DNA of 64,000 nucleotides from Heliocidaris tuberculata (Eukaryota > Echinodermata > Echinoidea > Camarodonta > Echinometridae), in the NCBI GenBank assembly GCA_025618425.1, contig CM046842.1:34787188-34851187 (forward strand). Reading direction: 5' to 3'. The notes beneath the pieces were generated by a model. That model saw nothing but the letters and a program-made list of their open reading frames with translations, searched no databases and was not told the DNA's origin. Shown here piece by piece: positions 54,321 through 64,000 of this stretch (positions within the stretch are counted from its first letter, which is position 1; each line of letters opens with the position of its first letter). The translations under genes and the position numbers were made by a program.

Positions 54321-55159
54321 TCGGCTCAACGACATTACATTATTGTGCAAGTTTTTGAGACATGAATGAACAAGAACAAAAAGGAAATCGGTCCTATATT
54401 TAATTGAAACCTATTTCTTTGCCCTTGACAATCCTATGCGATATAAATATTTTCCAGACAAGGAAGGAAATAGTATATTCAATATATGATGCATTTACAA
54501 ATGACTAGTATCACTCCGAGTTAGTAAATTTTGTAATAAATGTAAAAGCAGGACCTTATATGAAATTTGACCTTTACATTAGCTGAGGGCAGCAGCCACG
54601 GCAACCTATCTGCTTATGCTGTAGCCCTCCTGCGTCTAATATTGACGTTCATAATGTATTCAAAGTATTTATATAATTTCGTATATCATTTAGTTATGTA
54701 TTCAATCAATCACCTATTTGATTATGTATCACTTGTGTATTCAACATCATGTATAATTATGTGTTATGTATGGGAACTGTACCATGCCTAAAAAATGTAT
54801 GTTCAAAACTATGATGCAAAATCCCTTAAAATCAAATCAAATCTCGTATACATTCAAATGGGATTTAATCAGCACATTATGGTTACCGATATGAACACCT
54901 AATTATTATTTTGTTTGCAGTTTTTTTAATGGCTAAATCGTTTCCTAATTAATTTGTTTAAGCAAAATAAATAATCAAAAACAGAACAATACATATATAT
55001 TGTATTTACAAGATAGAGTTAAAAAACCAATGTACGGTTTAATATTCAAGATTATACAACTTCCAAGAATGTTCTGTAATCTGATTGGTTCAAATAGGGT
55101 CACATGTCATTCAGTGGACTGCACTGTAGCATCCATGTGCATTGGAGAGCAGAAAACGT

Positions 55160-55221
55160 ACTATACCAAATGCACTATACCTGCACTCGCCGGAGTGCAG
55201 GTATAGTGCATTTGGAATAGT
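55160..55221. repeat. 29-bp-arm palindrome next to the AACGTT element
   Basis: ACTATACCAAATGCACTATA (55160 on) pairs with 55193-55221 with one mismatch and a 4-base loop GCCG. It could extrude as a cruciform. Its right end coincides with the TA at which the next element begins. Confidence 0.9.
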
Positions 55222-55222
55222 A

Positions 55223-56281
55223 TCCCAGCTAACAATCGGACGTTTTCTGAACGTTCTAAAAACATTCCAAGTTGGTTCTTTGGACGTTTCGTAAAAACGT
55301 TTTTTGGACGTTTTTCTGTGGAAGGTTTTGGACGTCCATAAAACGTTTTATTTGACGTTTTTAAAACGCTTTTTAAACGTTTAAAAAAAAAAAAAAAAAA
55401 CCCTTTGAAAATTTGCTTCTAAATGAAGGACCTTCAGAAAACCTACGGACATTTAAAAAACGTTTTAAGAACCTTTAAAAAACCTCCAGCAAACATTTTA
55501 TGAACGTTTATAAAACGTTTCTCAAAAAACCTTTCTAGAATGTTTTGAAACCTGGCAGACGTTTAAAAAACCGTTAAAGAACGTTTATAAAACCTCGCGG
55601 ACGTTTTAAACACGTCCGAAAAAACCCTTCCAGAACGTACATAAAACCTTTCTATAACGTTTTGAAACCCGGCCAACTTTTAAAAAACGTCCAGAAAACC
55701 TTTAAAGAACGTTTATAAAACCTGGTGGACATAATAATAAAAATAATAATTTCAACCTGAAGTGAAGCTTTTTCTGTACAATCCACCTAATGGTCTAAAA
55801 TCCTAACCTCCTATAATCTTAACAACCCTATGCCTATATCCTATCCTATCCTATCCACAGTACTCTTGGCAGGTTTTTCTAAATATAGGGACCAGATGGC
55901 AATGACCATTAAAAAATAGTTGAAGATTACATTTTTTCAGTTTTGACCTATAAATACCTCTTCAAATTGCATTGGGCATAACAATTAATGTAAATACATT
56001 TTGCATTATAGCACAAATTGAAGTGCCAAAATAGATTGCCGTTTATCCTTTTTAAAATATGATTTTGGTCAATTATGGACTTTTGTGAATATTCATGAAT
56101 CATGATCAATTGTATCATGTACATGGTCCACTTTTGAACGCTTAAAAAACGTTTTAAAAACGTTCAGGAAGAAACGTTTTGTTTTAGACGTTTTAAAAAC
56201 GTTTTTCAAACGTTCTTTTAAGGACGAAGACCTACGGACCTGAAAAAACGTTTTTAAAACGTTAGGTGTTTGCTGGGAATG

Positions 56282-56354
<73 letters not shown>

Positions 56355-56727
56355 CAATAATAATAATAAGAAGAATCATATAATGATAATGATAATAAAC
56401 ATATCTACTGCAGCTAAACGTTCAGCAGATTACGTCTTGGTAAAACGTGTTGTAAACGTTTTTTGGACGTCATCAAAAGACCTATAGCTGTGAATTTGCG
56501 GCAAATGTTTAAGTAAAAACTTCGACGTTCTGTAAACGCTTTTTAAACGTTTATTAAAGACGAAGACGTAGCGGACCTAATAAAAACGTTTTGTAAACGT
56601 TTATTAAAGACGAAGACTTAGCGGACCTAATAAAAACGTTTTGTAAACGTTTATTAAAGACGAAGACGTAGCGGACCTAATAAAAACGTTTTGTGAACGT
56701 TCTGAAAACGTTTTGTGTTTGCTGGGA
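55223..56727. mobile_element. AACGTTTT-rich TIR element, 1.5 kb, TA target
   Basis: Ends TCCCAGCTAACA and complement of TCCCAGCAAACA, flanked by TA on both sides. Both subterminal regions are saturated with AACGTTTT / AAAACGTT units, and a 70-bp block with GACGAAGAC(G/T)(T/A)AGCGGACC repeats at 56550-56690. An internal GTTTGCTGGGAA at 56268-56279, followed by (AAT)n to 56345, looks like a second right end, so two elements may be nested or joined. TA targets point to Tc1/mariner-like or an unclassified family. No transposase. Confidence 0.7.
56278..56345. repeat. (AAT)n microsatellite
   Basis: About 22 AAT/TAA repeats. The poly-Asn translation is an artefact. Confidence 0.95.
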
Positions 56728-57529
56728 TATTTCCTTCACTCAGAATGACGTCATCAATGCTAGTGGCAATGCAATCTGTTATATCATGTATAATGGCGCC
56801 GTTGTTGTATTTGTTGTTTTGTTTCTTGTTTTATCTCCTTTTCAGGGATACTAGATGGTTTACTGAACGAGCCTTAGAAGAGGCCCAGACATGTTTTCAC
56901 TCCCAAATTCCAAATTCGCTTTCAGCACCATCAGCACCCCCCTATACAACACCTTAAGCACCCAGCTTCCTGGGTGGGCGGGGGGGGGGGGGGGGGCAAC
57001 CTGTTGAGAGAGAAAATCCACCTTCTGTTTATAGCAGTCTCTGTTGTTGTTGGTTTTGTTTTAAGAACACCATCAGCGATCCGATTTTCGAAGAAATCGC
57101 AATTGAATTAAGTATAGAAATGTATATGAATATTATCTTCCAGTTTGAGGTTCTGAATAACGACTTCAGTGCTAGAAAAAAGAAAAGGAAAAAAAGGGGG
57201 GTTACAAGAAGGGCAAATCGGCTTCGAATCGTAGACAATATTCTGACGTCACTCCAATTCGGCTTCAAAGGCTTGCAAAATCTCGAGATCACTAACTTAT
57301 TCTGTTACCAATCTTATGCCTGTTAATATATGATTGAGTTTTTGTCACGTATGTGCAGTGGGAGGTGCCGTAGTAAATAAAAGGCAAGGAATCAAAGTAA
57401 ATTCGGAGTGTTTTCCCGTTATTTTTCACCGTTTGCGTGAAAGTATGTTGTTACGAGTGTGGGGTGTGAGAATGTAAAGCATGTAGGCCCTGCGGCCGTA
57501 ATAATTCTTTATATGAATATTCAGAACCT
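56728..57529. other. No gene recognised
   Basis: AT-rich with a G17 run at about 56979-56996 beside GTGGGCG. A frame at 56715-56957 has a short Leu/Phe-rich stretch but no family match that I can see. Minus-strand and plus-strand ORFs at 57029-57326 overlap each other and lack motifs. Confidence 0.35.
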
Positions 57530-58192
57530 TGATCTGTTCAGGCGTTCTTTTAGAGCGTACCGTACCGTGCCAGAGGAAGCGCCTGATCGCTCCTTTGCGA
57601 ACCGTTCCCGTACCGTGCCGCTCCAGAAGCGTGCCTCGGCGGACCACCTTTTGAGGTGGTCAAAAGCGTGCCAAAGCGAACCGTACGGTGCCTCGACGAG
57701 CACCTAAATGCAAACCGTACAGTACCGACCGGAAGTGGTAATTCAATGAGCGCGCTGAATCGCATGTTATTTATTCCTTGCCTGCTCTTCATGTAAATAC
57801 TTCTGGAAATTATCACGATCCATCTCCAGTTTAATTTGGTCTAACTGCACATAATATCATTAAACTGCATGCGAGAATACCGATAAAATCATACAACGGA
57901 GAATATAAATGAGTTTATTAGCAATACAGTGTAGTACAGTGATGAGAGCTCAAATTAACGTGATGATATAAGCCGAGCCCAGGGAACGACAACTGTGTTG
58001 AATAGCGCGCCAAATCCCTCACCTATGCTATGCAACGTATGCCCCCCCCCCCGAATTCGAGCGCGAAGCGTACCGAATACGTACCTCCGAGGTACGCTTC
58101 CCCAATAAACGCCTGACGCTCGCTTTCTAACCACTTTGGCACGGTACGAGCTACGGCACGGTTCGCTTCCAAAAAGCGCCTGAAGAGGGCCT
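57530..58192. mobile_element. Inverted-repeat element with GCGAACCGTGCC subterminal units
   Basis: Left TTCAGGCGTTCTTTTAGAGC and complement of right TTCAGGCGCTTTTTGGAAGC face each other, with many CGTACCGTGCC / GGCACGGTACG units near both ends. Design resembles the Harbinger-like element at 24625 (short palindromic subterminal motifs) but the sequence is different. The exact ends and duplication are unclear. Confidence 0.6.
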
Positions 58193-58246
58193 TAGATTTT
58201 TCATGTTTGAACGTCATATGAAAATAATGTTATTATATTTTCGACA

Positions 58247-59563
58247 TTAGTCGAAAAGATTATTGAAATTTAACCAACATCTTTCAAATAAATCTTGCTT
58301 CATATTTTCGCAGAAAATAGCTTTTTCATCAAAGAAATAACTCTTTACCTCGTTAACAACTTTCTGTGGTATGAGGCGAATTCCAGCCAATTTAATTTTA
58401 TAAATTATCCATTTAAGCCAAATGATAAGTGATTTTAAGACTTTATTGAATTTGGTGGGTGTGATTCCCAAAAGAACATTTTCGATGGTTAATTTTATTA
58501 CAAATTTGCATCTTTCGTACAATCTCTTTTCAAATTATTCCCATACTTTCCTAACCAGGTGACATTAAAACAACAAGTGTTCAATAGTTTCATCATGCAA
58601 TAAACAGAAAGCACATGTACTGCATGATTTAACCTGAATTTTACAGAAATACAAATTTGTTGGAGTAATACAATTGATTAAGCAGTACTGGAACTATCTG
58701 AGTGTAACGTCTAGCATTGTTTGAAATGGTATAGAATTGAAACAACGCCATTTCTCTGGTGAAATTTGTTTTCGGATTTTCTCTTCCCATCTTTCTTTCT
58801 TTTGTAATACATGTTATTTAATACCTTTTCTTTTACCACTGGAACATAGATATTTTTACACCCATTTCTTCAATCAAAATACTAAGGATGTATGGTCTGA
58901 ATGGGGAGGTTAACTTCACAAAATTATCGACAGGCTGTGAAAAACTTTCCAACTTTTCACTAATCTCCTGATGTATAATAAAGTATGTTAGGTAATCAAT
59001 GGAAATATTGTAAATTTCAATAATTTTTGTCTACTTAAAACTTGACCGTCTACCCCAATTAAGTCACTGACAAATCTTAAATCCTTCTGGCTGTAGTGTC
59101 TAAATTGACAAGATTTGTATGTATTAGATTGTCTTCATTATGGCAAAGGAGTTCAGAGAAAAATTCTTCTTTGCTGGAGCATCTGTCTACTTTCCTAAAA
59201 CTACACCATGAATGAATCACATTTTTTCCAAAAAAGATTCGTTATCAGGTCAATAAACTTTGCCAAATAACATTGACTATAAAGTATAAAATTATAATCT
59301 GGGAATGGGACAAAGCTCAGAAAAGAATTTAAGCATATACTGTCAATGAATCCGTTGTACATTCTTCGTACCCAACTTAGTTTTAGCGAAGAAAAGAAAC
59401 ATTCAGTGTTAACCATCTTCACACCGCCATCCATATAGGAATTACACATCTGACATCTTTTAATGCGATCAGGTTTCTTCCCCCCCCCCCCCCAAAAAAA
59501 AAAATGAATAACAGTTTGTCCAGCTCTTTTATAACGTGGCGGATTTGGCAAGGACAGAATCAA
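58247..59563 (-). pseudogene. LINE D: Tx1/L1-like ORF2 C-terminal remnant
   Basis: On the minus strand, in order: LSLPNPP, a shifted segment, KPDRIKRCQMCNSYMDGGVKMVN, SLKLSWVRRMYNG (59560-59200), and further on CSTCAFCLLHDETIEHLLF followed by a stop and CHLVRKVW (about 58640-58550), then WLKWIIYKIKLA (58522-58247). These are the post-RT thumb motifs and the C-x2-C...H...C zinc-knuckle-like end of Tx1/L1-clade LINEs. Stops, frameshifts and a C14/A11 run (59479-59503) show decay. Confidence 0.75.
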
Positions 59564-59584
59564 ATAATTAAATTGCGAAATAAA

Positions 59585-59800
59585 AAGTGTTTTATTTATT
59601 TATTTATTTATTCTGTGTTCTTTATACAGGGTAGTCTCTTCAGGACATACAAACTGCTTTGCAAGAGAGCCCTGTAATACATAAAACAATTAAAATACAA
59701 TGAAGAACAATTTCAGAACAATAAGATAACAGAACAATACAACAAAAGAATATGTTAGAAATATTAACAAGTATAAATTTTTTAACAAAGAGTTACTTTA
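59585..59800 (-). repeat. LINE 3' end with (AAATAAAT) tail, minus strand
   Basis: On the minus strand GGGCTCTCTTGCAAAGCAG, CCTGAAGAGACTACCCTGTA, then GAACACAGAATAAATAAATA. This is the common layout of a 5'-truncated CR1-like LINE 3' end. It abuts LINE D. Confidence 0.6.
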
Positions 59801-60330
59801 CCTAATGGGGTTATGCTCCTATTTGACCAAACTTGAATCAAGCTTTGGATCTGTTATCTTCATCAGGACTTTATAAAAATGATGGCTGACATAAGAATAT
59901 ACAACTGAAATTAATTCATACATATATAATTGTTATTTACTTATTATTATTATCATTATCATCATCATTATTACTATTACACAAGTTATGATGTGAGATA
60001 ATATACTTTCATGTCTATATATTTATACATATCTATATCTATGAATATGTGCTAACTGTACGAATAATGACCATAAATGATTACAATGTGGACAAACTTG
60101 TCGTGTTAGTCGGTGTTGCTTTTGAAGCTGACACGGGCTTCTTCGGGGATCTACGATAGCTTCACTAGTTGTTTATTAAAATATATACAACTTTCCATTT
60201 GCATTAATTGCATGAATAAATAGCATGATACAATATAACATAATAAAACACGATGTAATGTAATATAATAAATATAACAAAACATAATATTATAAACATA
60301 ATACGACATAATATAATATAATGCAATATA
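59801..60330. other. No gene; AT-rich
   Basis: Mostly AT-rich with TATAATATAATA runs. Minus-strand TCCTGATGAAGATAACAG (near 59865) and CCCGAAGAAGCCCGTGTCAG (near 60140) resemble post-ORF motifs of Penelope-like elements, without coding support. Confidence 0.3.
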
Positions 60331-60498
60331 CAAATATATACTGCCATGAGGGGGTCTGGTTGGAAATATGGTCCCCGAGGTGACGTGAACCAAGACTATT
60401 TTCATGAGGTGCGTAGGCCCGAAGGAAAATGGTCGTCTTCACGTCACCGAGAGTACCATAGTTTAACCAGAGACCCGAATGTAGGCAGTATATATTTG
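60331..60498. repeat. Fold-back element, 168 bp
   Basis: CAAATATATACTGCC and its complement close the element. Inside, GGTCTGGTT / AACCAGAGACC and GGTGACGTGAA / TTCACGTCACC pair, so the sequence folds almost end to end. No target duplication resolved. Confidence 0.75.
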
Positions 60499-60521
60499 GT
60501 TTATATCGCCATAAATAGATG

Positions 60522-60554
60522 CATATTACCCTCGTCGAAGACGAGGGTAATATG
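60522..60554. repeat. Perfect 15-bp-arm hairpin
   Basis: CATATTACCCTCGTC, loop GAA, and its exact complement. The related string CGAAGACGAGGGCAATAT occurs at 61359 inside another fold-back element. Confidence 0.9.
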
Positions 60555-60567
60555 AATCTAGTTAAGT

Positions 60568-60830
60568 AGAGGTGTCGTGGTCTAGTGGATACGTCACGGG
60601 ACTGTGGATCTCATGGTTCGCGGTTCGAGTCTCGCACTAATGTCCTTTGCCAAGACATTAATCTACATTTGCCACTCTCCACCCAGGTGTAGTAAATGGG
60701 TACCTGGTAGGAATTTATTCCTTGAATGCTTTCAGCACCTTATAGGACAGCTGGGCTAAAGTCAGGGTAATAATACTACTTCGGCGCTTAGAAACATTGT
60801 ATTGAGCGCAATATAAATGTTATGTATTAT
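60568..60830 (+). mobile_element. tRNA-derived SINE with LINE B-type tail
   Basis: The head AGGTGTCGTGGTCTAGTGGA (A box) and GGTTCGCGGTTCGAGTCTCG (B box) is tRNA-like. The body has TGCCAAGACATTAATCTACA and GGGTACCTGGTAGG. The 3' end has hairpin GCGCTTA...TGAGCGC (60784-60809) then ATATAAATGTTATG and (TTA)n. The tail matches LINE B at 36796-36850 almost base for base. No coding. It is a full-length copy. Confidence 0.9.
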
Positions 60831-60841
60831 TATTATTATTA

Positions 60842-60885
<44 letters not shown>

Positions 60886-60901
60886 GTTATTATTATTATC
60901 A

Positions 60902-60993
<92 letters not shown>
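60825..60993. repeat. (ATT)n microsatellite grown from the SINE tail
   Basis: About 55 ATT repeats with ATC and GTT interruptions, continuous with the SINE 3' end. The poly-Ile/Tyr/Asn ORFs on both strands are artefacts. Confidence 0.95.
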
Positions 60994-60999
<6 letters not shown>

Positions 61000-61310
61000 G
61001 TATAATGTATCCCCCTCAAGGGCAGACAATATTATATAAATATAATACATCATCATATCTTATTATCACATCATATTATACAATATAATATAATATAATA
61101 TAATAGGAATATTTCATCATGATCTTGTATCTCTGTTTTTACTTATTCATTTGCATATGCAAGTAGGTCAAAGAAAGGAAGAAATATTATTACGTATATA
61201 TACTGCGTCACACAATATGTTCTTTATAATGGTATTCTTCTCATCCGATTATTGTACTTGAATCTGAACCTGTAACGTGCGAAGGATGGGATGATAGCAA
61301 TATTTACACA

Positions 61311-62145
61311 AATATTGACTGGCCTTGAGGGGGATACCAGAATATGTTGCCCCGAGTCGAAGACGAGGGCAATATGGTTCTTTTAAGGGCAACATTTTCG
61401 ATATTCCCCGAAAGTAGAGCCAGTCAATATTATTATTATTACCTATATTATGTATAGATCTATGCCTATTTTATCGCAATTACAAACAAGTCTATTCGCC
61501 TGTCAGTCGCTCTAATTTCAGGTTATTCATGCAGGTATGTAATCTGCGCCAAGCCATTGTGACGTACATTGTTACCACGCGTATCCATTGTTTTAGCTTA
61601 CACTTTAACGCGTACACAATACTGCGCGTATGCACTTTTAATAAAAGCGCACTGACAAGAAAAAGGTAAGGTGGATGTTAATCGGGTTCAATGTTGACCG
61701 CACTTTTTGTACACAAAGTGAATGGTGAAACCCGGAAGAGGGAAAATATCAGGGAATGATGACCGCTCAGAACTAGGTCGTTCGCGGACCGCGCAAAATA
61801 TGGATTTTAAATGCATCGTAAAACTACCCCATATACGGTAGGTAATAATTATATAATATTGACTGGCCTTGAGGGGGATATCAGAATATGTTGCCCGCAA
61901 CAGAATCAATATTATTATTATTACCTATATCATGTATAGATCTATGCCTATTTTACAGCAATTACAAACAAGTCTGTTTGCCTGTCAGTCCCTCTAATTT
62001 CAGGTTATTCATGCAGGTTTGTAATCTGGGCCAAGCCATTGTGACGTAAATTGTTAAAGCGGGTAGAACTAGGTCGTTCGCGGACCACGCAAAACATTGA
62101 TTTTAAATGCACCGTAAAACTACCCCATATAGGTAATAATACTTC
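61311..62145. repeat. Duplicated block with fold-back element
   Basis: 61311-61431 is a fold-back element (AATATTGACTGGC ... GCCAGTCAATATT, 121 bp). The element and its right flank (ACCTATATTATGTATAGATC, AGGTTATTCATGCAGGT, AACTAGGTCGTTCGCGG) recur from 61857 to about 62145, with the fold-back reduced to 58 bp and 185 bp missing further on. This is an old tandem duplication with later deletions. Confidence 0.75.
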
Positions 62146-62502
62146 ATTATGCTTTTATATCACACAACACAAAAGTGAATATATGCGCTATTATAGCGCT
62201 TTTTCCTTTAGTTCATGTGAAGACGCCTGATTTGTCATCCAGATTGATGAAACTGCATAAAAAAATCATGAATTTTCAGTGCAGTTTTATGAATTTGAAT
62301 TACGAGTTATGTGCCTGTACATGAACAAAAGAACTGAGTTCACACATGTAAAACCTCCATATATAAACGCAAAGTGAACATTTTTCTCATACCTACTGCA
62401 ATAAAAACCATAATTTCATTATCAAAATATAATCAACATTAACAAACCACCCAACATAATGTGGGTAAGAAAGATTCTTGAAACTTTGCTTTTTGAATGA
62501 AC

Positions 62503-62842
62503 CACTGCCGTAAATCCCGGGGGGGGGGGGAGGGGTGGGGGATATATCCCCCACTTTTCGAGGAGGGGGGATGGCCTGTACAATCATCCCCCCCCCCACT
62601 TTTCACGAAAGAAATGAAAAAAAATATATGAAGAAAATTAGATGTTTGTAGACGTTGATTAGAGGTGTGTGTGTGTGGATGGGTGTTAGATTGAATGTGA
62701 ATGATACAGGAGGGCTATATGCCTATGGGTGTTTTTTGAATGACAAAACGTGCCTTGTGTTTGTCAAACAAGATCACGTTGGGAAACTATTTCAACCCCC
62801 CCCCCCCCCCCCCCCACTCCTCAATACGGATTTACGCCACTG
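62503..62842. mobile_element. hAT-type MITE, 340 bp, perfect 8-bp TSD
   Basis: TIRs CACTGCCGTAAATCCC and complement of CAGTGGCGTAAATCC, flanked by GAATGAAC at 62495-62502 and 62843-62850. G12 follows the left end and C18 precedes the right. Interior CCCCACTTTTCGAGGAGGGG links it to 7897 and 18748. No transposase. Confidence 0.9.
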
Positions 62843-63089
62843 GAATGAACATATTTTATTCCTCGAGTTATATTGAAAAGTGTCGGGGGGGGGGCTTACA
62901 TTTTTCATTTTGTTGAGTATATTTTAGTTTCACAAAAAGCCAACAACATTCGAGTAAAATTAAGGGATATGGGGGGGGGGGGGTTCCTCCACTGGCCTCA
63001 TATAATCCAACATAAATGTATCATGAACCGTTTTCTCTATAAGTATACGTATACTCTCTTTCTTCAAGATATCTCCTTAACATCTTTGG

Positions 63090-63255
63090 CCTGAATTCAC
63101 GAAAGAGGTTTAAACCTCCATTAGTGTTTACGCGCGTATCCTCATGTCCAATGGGCATGCAGTAATGTGCTATTACGCTTATTTTAGTCCATGGTGGAGG
63201 TTTAAACCATGATTTAAACCATGGGTTAAATTAAACCTTAATGAATTCGGGCCGT
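63090..63255. mobile_element. Inverted-repeat element, relative of 38362-39064
   Basis: Begins GGCCTGAATTCACGAAAGAGG and ends AATGAATTCGGGCC, with AACCATG(A/G)TTTAAACC inside and TACGCGCGTATCC near the middle. It lacks the palindromic insert found in the 38.4-kb copy and shows the uninterrupted form, about 165 bp. Confidence 0.65.
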
Positions 63256-63384
63256 TATTTTCTTCTCAACTGTGCGCTCTCAAACTCGTTATCTGCTGCC
63301 CTCTTCCGATCATGGGATTACATGTTTTGATCCCTGCCATCTTTCCCAACCTGTATGCGTTTTCTGTTCTCCCAATCTTCCAAG

Positions 63385-63989
63385 CATAGGCGTAGCCGGG
63401 GGGGGGGGGGGGGGGGGGGGGGGGCAGCCCCTAAAAAAAAAAAAAAAAAGAGCGAAAAAGTGGGAGAAGAAATAACTCCCCCTCCCTGCACCCACACCTG
63501 TTACATACAGTGAAATATTGCGTCTGAATTATGGAAAAGCAGTCAGGGCGTCGAACTATAACTTTCCGCCTAAAAAAATTGTTTGCTATGAGCTGTTATT
63601 GTTCTCTCAAATTTGTTAAAAAATTAGAGCTTTCGCGCTTCACGCAGGAGGGGGGGGGGGGGGAGTCCCCCCTCCCTGCACCCACCCCTGTTACAGAGCA
63701 TTATTGCGTCCAAATAATTGAATAGCAGTCCGGGCGTCGAACTAACTTTCCGCCTAAAAAAGGTGCTACGAGCCGTTATCTTTCTCTCAAATTTGCTATA
63801 AAACGTCAGAGCTTTCGCGCTTTCGCGGGAGGGAGGAAACTCCCCCCCCCCTGCTCCCACCCCCCTGGGGAGCACGCTTCGCGTTACAACCCCCCCCCCC
63901 AAAAAAAGGAAATCCTGGTTATGCGGTTGGATCCTTCACGTCTGCCCCCCCCCCCCCCCCCCCATTGAAAAATCCTGGCTACGCTAGTG
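63385..63989. mobile_element. hAT-type element, 605 bp, perfect 8-bp TSD
   Basis: CTTCCAAG at 63377-63384 and 63990-63997 brackets TIRs CATAGGCGTAGCC and complement of CACTAGCGTAGCC. G26 follows the left end and C18 precedes the right. The interior is a ~190-bp unit repeated twice plus a partial third, each with GTCGAACTATAACTTTCCGC-like, GAGCTTTCGCGCTT and CTCCCTGCACCCAC. Its right duplication ends 3 bp before the window edge. Confidence 0.88.
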
Positions 63990-64000
63990 CTTCCAAGTCA

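Noticed and set aside
60817..61088. Overlapping poly-Ile, poly-Tyr and poly-Asn frames
   Set aside because: All three are readings of the same (ATT)n tract.
1..64000. CRISPR array, bacterial operon or rRNA genes
   Set aside because: No spaced identical repeats with unique spacers, no ribosome-binding-site-linked ORFs, and no rRNA-like segment.

Overview
The window looks like AT-rich nuclear DNA from a marine deuterostome, most likely an echinoderm and perhaps a sea urchin. This is an inference from style: exons with GT-AG boundaries encoding EGF-like and C-type-lectin-like modules, tRNA-derived SINEs, CR1/L2-like, ORF1-bearing and Tx1/L1-like LINEs, a DIRS/Ngaro-type YR retrotransposon, and very many short inverted-repeat elements carrying poly(G)/poly(C) runs. 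There are no bacterial-style operons, CRISPR arrays or rRNA genes. The species cannot be fixed from the sequence alone.

Host gene content is sparse. On the minus strand there is a lectin-like exon (17048-17393), an EGF exon (18930-19034) and a 61-codon exon of unknown type (31691-31873). The last two are symmetric phase 1-1, so all three could belong to one large extracellular mosaic gene running right to left, although linkage is unproven. A weaker candidate first exon is at 51579-51770 (minus). Everything else with coding character is transposon-derived.

Layout. 0-8.4 kb: non-coding DNA with three hAT-type non-autonomous elements and a 1.9-kb polypurine minisatellite. 8.4-12.3 kb: a collapsed tyrosine-recombinase retrotransposon with a complete split-direct-repeat architecture. 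12.3-17 kb: minisatellites, a SINE and small inverted-repeat elements. 17-19 kb: lectin and EGF exons separated by a 1.1-kb long-TIR element and a 94-bp hAT element. 19.16-24.25 kb: a 2.56-kb tandem duplication. 24.4-25.8 kb: a SINE split by a Harbinger-like element that keeps a TATA/Inr promoter and the start of an ORF. 26.1-31.4 kb: LINE A, whose ORF1 is split by a hAT element. 33.6-36.9 kb: LINE B with a 799-codon open ORF2 and a 3' hairpin tail. 38.4-39.1 kb: nested palindromic elements. 39.3-45.2 kb: LINE C, split by a 2,055-bp hAT element that itself holds a WSC-like pseudo-exon. 45-57 kb: minisatellites, duplications, inverted repeats and a 1.5-kb AACGTT-rich element. 57.5-64 kb: an inverted-repeat element, a Tx1/L1-like LINE fragment, a SINE sharing the LINE B tail, fold-back elements and two more hAT elements.

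The main result is a coherent family of non-autonomous hAT-type transposons: TIRs starting CA..GGCG, 8-bp target duplications, and long G/C homopolymers. Six copies have perfect or clear 8-bp duplications supporting precise ends, two more match at 7 of 8 bases, and others are degraded. Two insertions split LINE ORFs exactly, and removing the insertion plus one duplication copy makes the LINE reading frame continuous. Other main results are the LINE/SINE shared tail (a likely mobilisation partnership), the A1-ORFs-B1A2-B2 repeat order of the YR retrotransposon, and the promoter-bearing Harbinger derivative.
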